A stretch of 46,992 bases of DNA from Marmoricola sp. (lineage in GTDB: Bacteria > Actinomycetota > Actinomycetes > Propionibacteriales > Nocardioidaceae), in assembly GCF_025965215.1 (NCBI RefSeq), contig NZ_JAOPXI010000166.1, positions 1-46,992 on the forward strand, read 5' to 3'. Positions 1 through 8,951 of this stretch are shown piece after piece (the stretch's first letter is position 1; each line of letters opens with the position of its first letter). The notes beneath the pieces were generated by a model. It saw nothing but the letters and a program-made list of their open reading frames with translations, searched no databases and had not been told where the DNA came from. The translations under genes and the position numbers were made by a program.

Positions 1-215
1 ACCTGATCTACCGCGACTCCGCCCGCAACTTCAACCCGCTGGCCGCAATGTGCGGTCGGCTGACGATCGCAGAGGTCGAGCACCTCGTTGAACCCGGCGA
101 GCTGGACCCCAACGACGTCCACACTCCCGGAGTGTTCGTGCAGAGAGTCGTGGCGTTGACCCCAGAGCAGGCAGCGGACAAGCGGATCGAGAAGCGGACG
201 GTGAGCCCGCGATGA
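1..215 (+). CDS. scoA: 3-oxoacid CoA-transferase subunit A, C-terminal end (partial)
   Basis: Only the last 70 codons are present, read in the frame that starts at base 3 and stops with TGA at 213-215. The peptide has the usual end of the alpha subunit of succinyl-CoA:3-ketoacid CoA-transferase: an ARNFNPLAA stretch, then [16 protein letters not shown] and [11 protein letters not shown]. With subunit B this enzyme moves CoA from succinyl-CoA to a 3-oxoacid (acetoacetate or a similar acid). The stop overlaps the start of scoB in an ATGA junction, so the two subunits are translationally coupled. The start lies outside the window. Confidence 0.93.
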   Translation, partial: LIYRDSARNFNPLAAMCGRLTIAEVEHLVEPGELDPNDVHTPGVFVQRVVALTPEQAADKRIEKRTVSPR

Positions 216-838
216 GCTGGACTCGTGAGCAGATGGCAGCCCGAGCAGCGAGTGAGCTGGTCGACGGCAGCTACGTGAACCTCGGGATCGGGTTGCCCAC
301 ACTGGTGCCGAACTACGTCCCGGATGACGTGGAGCTGGTGCTGCAGTCCGAGAACGGGATCCTCGGCGTCGGGCCATACCCCTATGACGAAGACGTCGAC
401 GCGGACCTCATCAACGCCGGCAAGGAGACCGTCACTCTGCGACGCGGCGCCTCGGTCTTCGACTCGGCCGCCAGCTTTGGGATGATCCGGGGCGGCAAGA
501 TCGACGCCACCATCCTCGGCGCCATGCAGGTCTCGTCTGGTGGGGACATCGCGAACTGGATGATCCCCGGGAAAATGGTCAAGGGCATGGGCGGTGCGAT
601 GGACCTGGTCCATGGTGCGAAACGGGTGATCGTGTTGATGGAACACGTCTCCAAGAACGGCGAGTTCAAGATCGTCAACGACTGCACGCTGCCCTACACC
701 GGCAGGGCCGTCGTACAACGCATCATCACCGACCTTGCCGTCATCGACATCCGACCTGGCGGCCTCCACCTTGTCGAACTCGCCCCCGACGTCACCGAAG
801 ACGAAGTCCGCACGAAGACAGAACCACCGCTGCACTGA
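212..838 (+). CDS. scoB: 3-oxoacid CoA-transferase subunit B
   Basis: A 208-residue beta subunit, near the family's usual length. The catalytic glutamate that carries CoA as a thioester lies in the SENG motif (Glu47), after a glycine-rich [14 protein letters not shown] segment at residues 23-36. A [19 protein letters not shown] stretch is typical of the fold. The ATG overlaps the scoA stop (ATGA). The pair acts in the cytoplasm in ketone-body or beta-ketoacid use; without the upstream neighbours the exact substrate (acetoacetate or 3-oxoadipate) cannot be fixed. The C-terminal TEPPLH ending is a little different from the more usual extension. No convincing terminator follows. Confidence 0.94.
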   Translation: MSWTREQMAARAASELVDGSYVNLGIGLPTLVPNYVPDDVELVLQSENGILGVGPYPYDEDVDADLINAGKETVTLRRGASVFDSAASFGMIRGGKIDATILGAMQVSSGGDIANWMIPGKMVKGMGGAMDLVHGAKRVIVLMEHVSKNGEFKIVNDCTLPYTGRAVVQRIITDLAVIDIRPGGLHLVELAPDVTEDEVRTKTEPPLH

Positions 839-1307
839 GGAACTTTTGCCGCAACCTCCTGCCAGCGCATCGTCGCGCTTCTGATCCCTTCCAAGCCGTG
901 TTTTGTGGCGGTAGCCTCGTTTGGTTGTCGTACCGGCTGTGTCTTCGGGTCTTGGTAAACATCCTCGGCATCTTCGATGGAGGTCCTGGCTGGGAGGCGT
1001 CGCCCGCCGAGGAGCCGGGCGATCGGAAGGTGAGCCAATGACGCGTTCGTGTGTGGCAAATATGTGGCAGGACGACCAGTCGCGACCGGCGTCGATCAAC
1101 GACGCTCAACGCGTTCGTGCAGGTCAGCAGCACAATGCCAACGATGACCGTCTAGGGCCGCTGAGCGTGCCGCGTTTCCCCTGGTACTACTGAGTATCGA
1201 TTATGTCGAAACGCCTGTTCTTGGGCGGTGCTGACGGCTAGCGTGTCCGTCGAGGGTTCTGCTGGAGTTCCACACAGCCGTACAGGGGATGTCTCGGGTG
1301 ATCTCGG
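839..1307. other. 469-base intergenic stretch without a convincing gene
   Basis: No reading frame here has credible protein character. Two features stand out. The heptamer TGTGGCA occurs twice, 11 bases apart, at 1052-1058 and 1063-1069, as in arm-type sites of tyrosine integrases, but no integrase or duplicated att core is visible. A TAGCGT at 1239-1244 could be a -10 element for the operon that starts at 1308. I see no strong terminator after scoB. Confidence 0.5.
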
Positions 1308-1700
1308 ATGACTGACGTTTCGCGACGCGTTTTGCTCACCGCTGGCGTGGGTGCTGCAGGTGTCATGGCGCTTGGCGTCGACCTCGGCCTGGCCGAACCT
1401 GCCGGTGCGAGCACCGCCCTGGCTCGGTCCGACTACCGACGTGCGGTCGGCAAGGTGTTCACGGCGCGGCACGGCAGGCACAGCTACCGGCTTCGGCTCA
1501 AGCACATCCACGACCTCGCCCACACCACGGCAGGGCAGCGTCAGCACTCCTTCAACCTGGTCTTCGCCCCGGTCGGGTCGGGACACGTTCCGGACGGCAT
1601 CTACGTGCTTCGAAGCACCCACGCCCGGGTCCACACCTTGTTCTTGTCGAGCATCGGCAGCCAACGGGCGATGCAGGCCCTGGTCAATCGCACGCGATGA
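1308..1700 (+). CDS. Tat-exported DUF6916-like protein
   Basis: A 130-residue protein that begins with a twin-arginine-like signal: SRR at residues 5-7 followed by a hydrophobic stretch LLTAGVGAAGVMALG. The remainder (FTARHGRHSYRLRL, a QHSFNLVFAP block, then DGIYVLRST and a final VHTLFLSSIG) resembles the DUF6916 family, which I recall next to tail-collar-domain genes in actinobacteria. Its function is unknown. It heads a tightly spaced operon: the stop overlaps the ATG of the GNAT gene (ATGA at 1697-1700). No good ribosome binding site precedes the ATG. Family assignment is from memory of the pattern; export is a prediction. Confidence 0.75.
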   Translation: MTDVSRRVLLTAGVGAAGVMALGVDLGLAEPAGASTALARSDYRRAVGKVFTARHGRHSYRLRLKHIHDLAHTTAGQRQHSFNLVFAPVGSGHVPDGIYVLRSTHARVHTLFLSSIGSQRAMQALVNRTR

Positions 1701-2158
1701 TCGCCCCCGTCCTCGACGTCGTGCGGCGGCTGGCAACGGCCGACGACGAGCCCTACCTGCGCGAGTTGTTCGCCGACTCGCGCGACGATCTCGCACTGCT
1801 TCCCCCTGAGGTGCGCGACCAGCTCATCGACATGCAGTTCGTCGCACAGCGCGCGCAGCAGTTGGTGACGCATCCCCATGCATCGAACGAGATCCTGGTC
1901 GTCGAAGGCCGCGACGTCGGTCGGCTCATCCTGGCTGACTGCCACGTCGTCGACATCACTGTCGGTCGGGGGTATCGACGACGCGGGATAGCAACCGCCG
2001 TCCTGGGCCAGGTGATCTCACAGAACCTTCCCCAGGCGACGACGTTGCAGGTCTGGTCCGCCAATGAAGCCGCCTGCGCCCTCTATGCGGGTCTCGGCTT
2101 CGAGCCGTCCAACGATGAAGTGGGGTACCTCACGATGGCGACGAGGTGTGCGACATGA
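1697..2158 (+). CDS. GNAT family N-acetyltransferase
   Basis: A 153-residue GCN5-related acetyltransferase. The acetyl-CoA pyrophosphate loop is visible as GRGYRRRGIATAVL around residue 95-108, followed by the usual WSANEAACALYAGLGF block near the end, where the tyrosine acts as general acid in many members. The substrate cannot be told. It is coupled by ATGA overlaps to the DUF6916-like gene before it and to the first collar-domain gene after it, so it may modify a product of this operon; that link is inference. Confidence 0.88.
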   Translation: MIAPVLDVVRRLATADDEPYLRELFADSRDDLALLPPEVRDQLIDMQFVAQRAQQLVTHPHASNEILVVEGRDVGRLILADCHVVDITVGRGYRRRGIATAVLGQVISQNLPQATTLQVWSANEAACALYAGLGFEPSNDEVGYLTMATRCAT

Positions 2159-2655
2159 GTGACCCGTACGTGGGCGAGATTCGAATGTTCGCCGGCAACT
2201 TCGCTCCCGTGGGTTGGTTCTTCTGCGACGGTTCGCTCCAGGCCATATCGGAGTACGAGGCCCTGTTCAACCTGATCGGGACCACCTACGGCGGCGACGG
2301 CCAGAGCACCTTCGCCTTGCCGGACCTGCGCAGTCGGATGGCCATGCACCAGGGAAATGGCTACGTCCTCGGCGAACAGGGTGGCACGGAGACCGTGACC
2401 CTCACGACGCAGACGATGCCCGGGCACACGCATCTGGCGCAAGCGTCGAACAGCCCCGCGACGGATCCGAACCCGCAGGGCAACGTGTGGGCGAGTTTCA
2501 GCGACGCCCAGTACTCGGACCAGCCAGCGAATACGACGATCGCCCCGGCCGCGGTCGGCTCGAACGGCAATAGTCAGCCGCACGAGAACCGGGCGCCCTA
2601 CGTCGGGATCAGCTTCATCATCAGCGCCTTCGGCAGCTTCCCCACCCAGAATTGA
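2155..2655 (+). CDS. Phage tail collar domain protein 1 (microcystin-dependent-protein type)
   Basis: A 166-residue protein with a tail collar domain: EIRMFAGNFAPVGWFFCDG at the N-terminus, then LFNLIGTTYGGDGQSTFALP and a C-terminal SQPHENRAPYVGISFIISA block. I chose the ATG at 2155, which gives MSDPYVGEI as in its two paralogues and overlaps the GNAT stop (ATGA); a GTG at 2146 would add only MCD. In phages this fold lies at tail-fibre tips; the bacterial MdpB-like homologues have no settled role. No signal peptide is seen. It is the most divergent of the three copies here. Confidence 0.9.
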   Translation: MSDPYVGEIRMFAGNFAPVGWFFCDGSLQAISEYEALFNLIGTTYGGDGQSTFALPDLRSRMAMHQGNGYVLGEQGGTETVTLTTQTMPGHTHLAQASNSPATDPNPQGNVWASFSDAQYSDQPANTTIAPAAVGSNGNSQPHENRAPYVGISFIISAFGSFPTQN

Positions 2656-2664
2656 GCCACTGAC

Positions 2665-3174
2665 ATGTCCGAACCGTTTCTTGGCGAGATCCGCGCAACG
2701 TCGTTCGGCTTCCCGCCCAACGGTTGGGCGCTCTGCAACGGTCAGGTCCTGCCGATCAACCAGAACCAGGCGTTGTTCGCGCTGCTCGGAACCCAGTACG
2801 GCGGCGACGGCAGGACCACCTTCGCGCTGCCCAACCTGCAGGGACAGACACCGCTGCACATGGGCCAGGACCCGGCCGGTGCGTCGTACGTGATCGGCCA
2901 GCGCGGCGGCGAGGAGTCCCACAGGCTGACGGTCGCCGAGCTCCCTGCCCACACCCATCCGGCCTCGGCCGCCGCCGCGGGCACCACCGGCTCCCCTCAG
3001 GGCGCCGTGTGGGCTGGCGGGACCAAACCCGCCTATGCCGCCTCGCCCAACACCGCGATGGCGCCGAACGCGTTGTCGAGTACCGGCGGAAGTCAGCCGC
3101 ACGAGAACAGGCAGCCGTATCTGGTCGTGAACTACATCATCGCCCTGCAGGGCATCTTTCCCTCCCAGAACTGA
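2665..3174 (+). CDS. Phage tail collar domain protein 2
   Basis: A 169-residue paralogue of the flanking genes with the same order of blocks: MSEPFLGEIRAT, GWALCNGQVLPINQNQALFA, then TQYGGDGRTTFALPNLQGQ and the SQPHENRQPYLVVNYIIALQG end. It starts 9 bases after the stop of copy 1 and is almost surely cotranscribed. Bases 2797-2843 are identical to 3318-3364 in copy 3 over 47 positions, including third codon positions, so these two copies were duplicated or converted fairly recently. Function as for the family: probable tip or receptor-like module, unproven. Confidence 0.9.
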   Translation: MSEPFLGEIRATSFGFPPNGWALCNGQVLPINQNQALFALLGTQYGGDGRTTFALPNLQGQTPLHMGQDPAGASYVIGQRGGEESHRLTVAELPAHTHPASAAAAGTTGSPQGAVWAGGTKPAYAASPNTAMAPNALSSTGGSQPHENRQPYLVVNYIIALQGIFPSQN

Positions 3175-3185
3175 TCGGAAGCACG

Positions 3186-3716
3186 ATGAGCAATCCCTTT
3201 GTCGGCGAGATCCGTGCCGTTGGATTCAGTTTCGCCCCGAGAGGTTGGGCCCTCTGCAACGGTCAGTTGATACCGATCTCGCAGAACACGGCACTCTTCT
3301 CGCTGCTCGGCACGTTCTACGGCGGCGACGGCAGGACCACCTTCGCGCTGCCCAACCTGCAGGGGTCGTTCTGCGTGGGAACGGGCCAGGGCCCTGGGCT
3401 GTCCGAGGTCGTCACCGGCGAGCAGGGAGGAGCCAGTGCTGTCGCCCTGGTCACCTCACAGATGCCCCTCCACAGTCACACCCCTGCCGCAGCGGCCGGT
3501 CCGGGGGACCAAGCGTCTCCGCAGGCAGCGATCTGGGCCGAAGCGCATTACGGCCGTGCCCTCGATCGGCAATATTCCACGGCCGCGCCCTCGGTGGCGA
3601 TGGCACCGAACGCGCTGGCGACTGCGGGGGGCAGCCAGCCGCACAACAACATGTCTCCGTACCTGACGCTCAACTTCATCATCGCGATGCAGGGCGTCTT
3701 CCCGGCGAGGAGCTAG
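3186..3716 (+). CDS. Phage tail collar domain protein 3
   Basis: A 176-residue third collar-domain paralogue: MSNPFVGEIRAVGFSFAP, GWALCNGQLIPISQN, TFYGGDGRTTFALPNLQG, and a C-terminal SQPHNNMSPYLTLNFIIAMQG. It has a slightly longer central loop (around residues 100-130) than copy 2. The start ATG at 3186 is 11 bases past the previous stop. The run of three collar proteins without any other tail, sheath or baseplate gene argues against a prophage remnant and for a stand-alone bacterial locus. The long Ig-repeat protein follows after 57 bases. Confidence 0.9.
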   Translation: MSNPFVGEIRAVGFSFAPRGWALCNGQLIPISQNTALFSLLGTFYGGDGRTTFALPNLQGSFCVGTGQGPGLSEVVTGEQGGASAVALVTSQMPLHSHTPAAAAGPGDQASPQAAIWAEAHYGRALDRQYSTAAPSVAMAPNALATAGGSQPHNNMSPYLTLNFIIAMQGVFPARS

Positions 3717-3773
3717 CAGCTCCCGGCAACTCGCCACCCATCCCACCACGTTCACGAAGGACGGTTCGAGCAG

Positions 3774-6700
3774 ATGAGATACCTCCGGCGATCGACGGTC
3801 TCGGGCGCGACCGTTGTGGGACTCATGGTGACTACCGCGTTGGTCGCCCTGGCACCAGCGGCCTCGGCTGCGACGGCGTTGAACGTCAACAGCTTCACCG
3901 ATATCGGTGCGACATCGGGTGCCTGCGGCAACACGAGTACCGCGGTGCCGGCGACGTTGAGCCTGCGTGAGGCCGTGTGCATCGCCAACAACGGTGGTGG
4001 CTCGTACGTCATCAACCTGCAGAGCGGCACCTACGACCTCAGCAGCGGCGAACTCGACATCGGCACGCAGGTCGGCCAGAACGTCACGCTCAACGGCACC
4101 GGGGCCGGTACGACGACGATCGACGCCCAGGGCAACTCGCGCGTGCTCAACTTCGATCCCAACCTCGTCGGCGGGATCACGGCTTCGGTGCAGAACCTCG
4201 AGGTCACCGGAGGAGCGGACAGCGGCTTCGGCGGCGCCGGCATCATCGCCGGAGGCGCCGGTGTGTCCGCGGGGGACCAGCTGACGATCACCGACGCCAA
4301 GATCGACGGCAATCATGCCAACGGAACCACTCCGAACGCCACGAACCAGCCCGGCGGCGGCGTGCAGTTCATCGGCGGCGTCCTCACCATCACCAACACA
4401 CTGTTCAGCAACAACAGCGCTGCGAGCAGTCCCGGGTCGGCAGTCGCCTACCAGGCACAGGGCCTGGGTACTGAGAGCTTCTCCATGACCGGCGCCACGG
4501 TCACGGGCAACACCGGGACCAACTCGTTCGGGCCGAGCGTCGCCAACGGTGGAGCCGTCGACCTGGCAGGTCTGGCCGGGACTTCGATGTCGATCTCCCG
4601 AACGGCGTTCGCCAACAACACGATGACCGGTTCCGCGGGCCCGGCACGCGGGGCTGCCCTGAGGCTGCAGAACGGCACTCTGTCGGTCACCGGATCGTCG
4701 TTCACCAACAACTCGGTGTCCGGCACCGGATCAGCAGGTGGGGCCATCGAGGTGGCCGGCGGCACCGCGACGCTCGCGAACAACCGCATCGTCGGCAACA
4801 GCGCCCCGTTCGGCGCAGGCATCGACCGGTCCGGTGGCACAGCCGCCGCCATGGACAACTGGTGGGGCTGCAACGCGGGACCGGGCAACTCGGGTTGCGA
4901 CAGCTCCAGCGGGGTGGTGACCACCAACCCGCGCCTTGTCCTGAGCTCCAGCTTCATCGGGCCGATCGCATCGACCGGCGGCGCCACTGTTTCGGCCGAC
5001 ATCGACCATGACTCCGTAGGTGCCAGCCTCGGTTCGGTCGAGACCGGTCTTGACGGTGTTTCGATGGCCTTCTCGAGCCCGGCTCCGAGCCCAGCCACGT
5101 GTGGTCCGACGCCGGTCACGCTCTCCGGCGCCACCGCCGCCGGCAGCTGCTCCTTCGCGGCGAACGGCGGATCAGGCCCTGGCCAGGTGATCGCACACGT
5201 CGACAACCAGAGCATCACGATCAGCTTCGCGGTGACCAAGGCGCCGAGCATCACCCTCCAGCCGGCGACGCAGACGGTGTCCCCCGGATCGGTGACGTTC
5301 AGTGCTGCCGCCGACGGCTATCCAGTGCCCACGGTTCAGTGGCAGAAGTCAACGAACGGCGGCAGCACCTTCACCGACATCCCCAGCGCGACGAGTGCCT
5401 CCCTGACCTTCACGGCAGCTGCCGGTGACAACAGTTCGCAGTACCGCGCCGTCTTCACCAACTCAGTGGGCAGCGCCACGACGAACGCCGCCACGCTGAC
5501 GGTCGAGCAGGCGCCGAGCTTCACCAGCAGTGCGGCTGCGACGTTCCTCGTCGGTGCTTCGGGCTCGTTCGACGTCACCACGACCGGGCTCCCGAGCGTC
5601 TCCGCAATCACCAAGACCGGGACACTTCCCGATGGTCTGACCTTCACCGACAACGGTGACGGCACGGCCACCGTCGCCGGCACGCCGTTGGCCGGAACCG
5701 GTGGCGTCTCATCGGTGGATCTGGATGCCAGCAACGGGGTTGATCCCGATGCCGTCCAGACCTTGACGATCACGATCGACGAGGCGCCGACGATCCTCAC
5801 GGACCCCTCGGACGTGACCGCCGCCTCCGGCGCACCGGTGACCTTCACGGCGGCTGCGTCGGGTTTCCCCGTCCCGACCGTGCAATGGCAGACCTCGACC
5901 AATGGCGGCGCGTCGTTCTCCGACATCGGCGGCGCCACGAACACCACGCTGAGCCTGACAGCCGCGGTCGCCTCGGACGGCAACGAGTACCGGGCAGTCT
6001 TCACCAACGCGGTGAGCAGCGCGACGACAACCCCGGCCACGCTCACCGTCACGCAGGTGCCGGGAATCACCAGCGCCACCAGCACGGTCTTCACGGCGAC
6101 GTCGCCGGGCAGCTTCCTGGTGACGTCGTCCGGCCACCCGAACGCGACGATCAGCACCACCACCGTGCTGCCCGGCTGGCTGACGCTGACTGACAACGGG
6201 GACGGAACAGCGACCCTCGCGGGTACGCCGCCGACCGGGTCGGGCGGGACGGTGAGCATCGCGTTGAAGGCCAGCAACGGCGTGGTGCCGGACGCGACCC
6301 AGACGTTCACGTTGACGGTCGACGAATCACCGCACATCAGTACCGCGAACAACGCCACCTTCACTGCCGGCAGCGCGAGCTCGTTCCTGGTCAGCGCTGA
6401 TCGGGGCAACCCCACACCGGCCTTCTCCGAGGCGGAGGCACTGCCGAGCGGGCTGACGTTCGTGGACAACGGCGATGGCACCGCAACGCTGTCGGGCACG
6501 CCCGCAGCAGGGACCGGCGGGACCTATACGGTCCACATCACCGCCGACAACGGCGTCGGTTCTGCAGATATCCAGGCCTTCACGATCACCGTGCATGAGC
6601 CTCGGACGATCGCCAGTGCCGACCACACCACGTTCGCAGTCGGCAGCCCCGGAGCCTTCGCCGTGACCACCGGCGGCGGCTATCCGGCAGCCACGACTCT

Positions 6701-8951
6701 GAGCGAGTCTGGAGCGTTGCCATCCGGGGTCACCTTCGTCGACAACGGCGACGGCACCGCAGCGCTCTCCGGAACCCCGGCGCCCGGAAGCGACGGGACG
6801 TTCCCGATCGTGATCACCGCCGACAACGGAGTCGGTGTCGGAACGACTCAGAGCTTCACGTTGACGGTCACCGCCTCACCGACGATCACCAGCTCCGACT
6901 CCACGGCGTTCGTCGTCGGCACCAGCGGGACCTTCACCGTGACCACGTCGCCCGGCTACCCAGCAGACACCGTCCTGACCGAGTCCGGGTCCTTGCCCTC
7001 GGGGATCACGTTCGTCGACAACGGTGACGGGACTGCCACGCTCGCAGGCAGCCCAATGGCCGGCACCGGTGGCAGCTACCCGATCACGCTCACGGCGACC
7101 AACTCGGCAGGACACGTCGACCAGGCGTTCACCCTCGACGTCGACCAGGCGCCTCAGATCACGTCTGCCAACCAGACCACGCTGCTGGCCGGGACGGCGG
7201 GGACATTCACCGTCACCACCACCGGGTTCGGAGTGCCGGCTCTCTCCGTGAGCCCAGCCGTGCCGGCCGGCCTGAGTTTCGTCGACAACGGTGATGGCAC
7301 CGCAACGATCTCGGGGACGCCATCGGCCGGAACCGGTGGCTCCTACGCCTTGAGCCTCACCGCCGCCAACGGCGTCACGCCTGATGCGACGCAGTCCTTC
7401 ACGCTCACCGTCAACGAGGCTCCGAGCGTCACCAGCGCGGATCACACGACGTTCGGGTCGGGCGTCGCCAGCACCTTCACGGTGACCACCGGCGGCTTTC
7501 CCGTTGCCGCTATCGCAGAGAGCGGAGCGTTGCCGAGCGGCGTCCAGCTTCACGACAACGGCGACGGCACCGCATCGCTCTCCGGGACGCCGGCTCAGGG
7601 CAGCGCTGGCACCTATCCGATCACGGTGACCGCCACCAACGGGATCGGCAGCGCGGCGACACAGACGTTCACGCTCACCGTCAGCACCGCACCGCAGACG
7701 GTCACCTTCACCTCGACGGCGCCGACTGGTGCCGTGGTTGGCAGTACGTATTCGGCGGTCGCGACCGGGGGCGGGTCGGGGAACCCGGTCGTGCTCTCGA
7801 TCGATCCCGGTGCCACAGCGTTCTGCTCGTTGGCGGGGTCGACCGTGAACTTCGATCATCCAGGCCTGTGTGTCGTCGATGCCAACCAGGCTGGCAACGC
7901 CCAATACGCGTCCGGGTCAGCCACCCAGTCGATCGCTGTGACGAAGGCGGCGACGAGCACCCAGCTCACCGTTCAACCGGCGAGCCTCACCGCGACGGTG
8001 GCGGTTTCGACGCCAGGCGCCGGCACCCCCACCGGCACTGTGCAGTTCTCGGTGGACGGCTCGCCCGTGGGGAGTGCGCCGGTCGGGTCGGGGAGCGCAA
8101 CCTTGAACTACGCCGTGCCGGCGGGCCAGACGCACAACGTGTCTGCGGTCTACAGCGGCGACGCCGATTTCACGGCCTCGTCGGCCTCGACCGTGCGCCA
8201 CGATCCGTCGATCACGGCGACCCTGTCCAGCGCTCATACCAAGACGTCGTACGGCTGGTACCGCTCACCGGTGACGATCACCTTCCACTGCTCGACCAAC
8301 GGTGCACCTCTGATCGCGCCCTGTCCCTCGCCTGTCACGCTCAGCCACGACGGTGCAGGACAATCGGTCGCCCGGACGATCGGCGCTGTCGACGGTGGCG
8401 CAGCGACCGTGGTGGTAGCGGGCATCAACCTCGACACCGTTGCGCCCACCGTCTCCGTGTCCGGTGTTCGCAATGGTGGCTCGTACCTCGGCACGCCGCC
8501 GACGATCAGGTGCGTCGGCAGGGATTCCCTGTCCGGCATCGCGACCTGCGTGCTTACCAGGACCACGCACGGCCTCACCGTCGTCGTCACCGCCACGGCC
8601 ACCGACCGTGCCGGTAACCAGCGTTCGGCCCGGGTCTCCTACCACCTGCTGCAGTTCTACGTGCTTGGTGCGTCGTACTCGAACGGTGCCTTCAACGTGC
8701 ACCGGGGGAGCCGCTACACCGTGGTCGCACTCACGCCGGGTTCAGGTCGACCGCGCATCTACGACGCAGCGCCAGTGCCGCAGCGGCCGCGTCCGGCGGA
8801 CAACCTGATGAACCCGGCCGGGCGGCAGGCGGGCCTGCACCGCTTCACGCTGTCGGTCTACTTCGAGCGCGGAATGACTGACTACCGTTACTGGAACCTC
8901 GGCATCATGGTCGGCCGCACGATGCACGTGGTGAAGATCCATCCCTACTGA
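3774..8951 (+). CDS. Giant secreted beta-helix and Ig-like repeat protein
   Basis: A 1725-residue exported protein. Residues 1-33 form a Sec signal peptide (hydrophobic core, ending in AASA). A CSLREA-like block (TLSLREAVCIANN, about 61-73) opens a right-handed beta-helix region to about residue 390. Two Ig-like domains follow (about 490-575 and 670-760; each with PVPTVQWQ and EYRAVFTN or QYRAVFTN). Seven He_PIG-type repeats contain DNGDGTA motifs near residues 627, 807, 899, 989, 1082, 1169 and 1261. A Big_3_5-like domain lies near 1391-1470. The C-terminal part has no LPxTG motif or membrane anchor. It is likely an extracellular adhesin or matrix protein. The end overlaps the convergent membrane-protein gene by 7 bases. 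Confidence 0.92.
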   Translation: MRYLRRSTVSGATVVGLMVTTALVALAPAASAATALNVNSFTDIGATSGACGNTSTAVPATLSLREAVCIANNGGGSYVINLQSGTYDLSSGELDIGTQVGQNVTLNGTGAGTTTIDAQGNSRVLNFDPNLVGGITASVQNLEVTGGADSGFGGAGIIAGGAGVSAGDQLTITDAKIDGNHANGTTPNATNQPGGGVQFIGGVLTITNTLFSNNSAASSPGSAVAYQAQGLGTESFSMTGATVTGNTGTNSFGPSVANGGAVDLAGLAGTSMSISRTAFANNTMTGSAGPARGAALRLQNGTLSVTGSSFTNNSVSGTGSAGGAIEVAGGTATLANNRIVGNSAPFGAGIDRSGGTAAAMDNWWGCNAGPGNSGCDSSSGVVTTNPRLVLSSSFIGPIASTGGATVSADIDHDSVGASLGSVETGLDGVSMAFSSPAPSPATCGPTPVTLSGATAAGSCSFAANGGSGPGQVIAHVDNQSITISFAVTKAPSITLQPATQTVSPGSVTFSAAADGYPVPTVQWQKSTNGGSTFTDIPSATSASLTFTAAAGDNSSQYRAVFTNSVGSATTNAATLTVEQAPSFTSSAAATFLVGASGSFDVTTTGLPSVSAITKTGTLPDGLTFTDNGDGTATVAGTPLAGTGGVSSVDLDASNGVDPDAVQTLTITIDEAPTILTDPSDVTAASGAPVTFTAAASGFPVPTVQWQTSTNGGASFSDIGGATNTTLSLTAAVASDGNEYRAVFTNAVSSATTTPATLTVTQVPGITSATSTVFTATSPGSFLVTSSGHPNATISTTTVLPGWLTLTDNGDGTATLAGTPPTGSGGTVSIALKASNGVVPDATQTFTLTVDESPHISTANNATFTAGSASSFLVSADRGNPTPAFSEAEALPSGLTFVDNGDGTATLSGTPAAGTGGTYTVHITADNGVGSADIQAFTITVHEPRTIASADHTTFAVGSPGAFAVTTGGGYPAATTLSESGALPSGVTFVDNGDGTAALSGTPAPGSDGTFPIVITADNGVGVGTTQSFTLTVTASPTITSSDSTAFVVGTSGTFTVTTSPGYPADTVLTESGSLPSGITFVDNGDGTATLAGSPMAGTGGSYPITLTATNSAGHVDQAFTLDVDQAPQITSANQTTLLAGTAGTFTVTTTGFGVPALSVSPAVPAGLSFVDNGDGTATISGTPSAGTGGSYALSLTAANGVTPDATQSFTLTVNEAPSVTSADHTTFGSGVASTFTVTTGGFPVAAIAESGALPSGVQLHDNGDGTASLSGTPAQGSAGTYPITVTATNGIGSAATQTFTLTVSTAPQTVTFTSTAPTGAVVGSTYSAVATGGGSGNPVVLSIDPGATAFCSLAGSTVNFDHPGLCVVDANQAGNAQYASGSATQSIAVTKAATSTQLTVQPASLTATVAVSTPGAGTPTGTVQFSVDGSPVGSAPVGSGSATLNYAVPAGQTHNVSAVYSGDADFTASSASTVRHDPSITATLSSAHTKTSYGWYRSPVTITFHCSTNGAPLIAPCPSPVTLSHDGAGQSVARTIGAVDGGAATVVVAGINLDTVAPTVSVSGVRNGGSYLGTPPTIRCVGRDSLSGIATCVLTRTTHGLTVVVTATATDRAGNQRSARVSYHLLQFYVLGASYSNGAFNVHRGSRYTVVALTPGSGRPRIYDAAPVPQRPRPADNLMNPAGRQAGLHRFTLSVYFERGMTDYRYWNLGIMVGRTMHVVKIHPY

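Noticed and set aside
8-1099. Minus-strand open frame of 363 residues across scoB and the following gap
   Set aside because: It runs antisense through scoA/scoB and has the compositional signs of a shadow frame, with no domain or ribosome binding site.
921-1193. A 90-codon open frame in the first intergenic region
   Set aside because: No ribosome binding site, no domain and no coding-like composition; it looks like chance.
1308-3716. Prophage or contractile injection system
   Set aside because: Only collar-domain proteins are present; no tube, sheath, baseplate, ATPase, capsid or lysis gene is found in the flanks within the window.
5640-7600. Regularly spaced DNA repeats that could be taken for a CRISPR or satellite array
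   Set aside because: The spacing of about 270 bases equals one He_PIG domain, the repeats vary at silent positions and stay in frame within one long gene.
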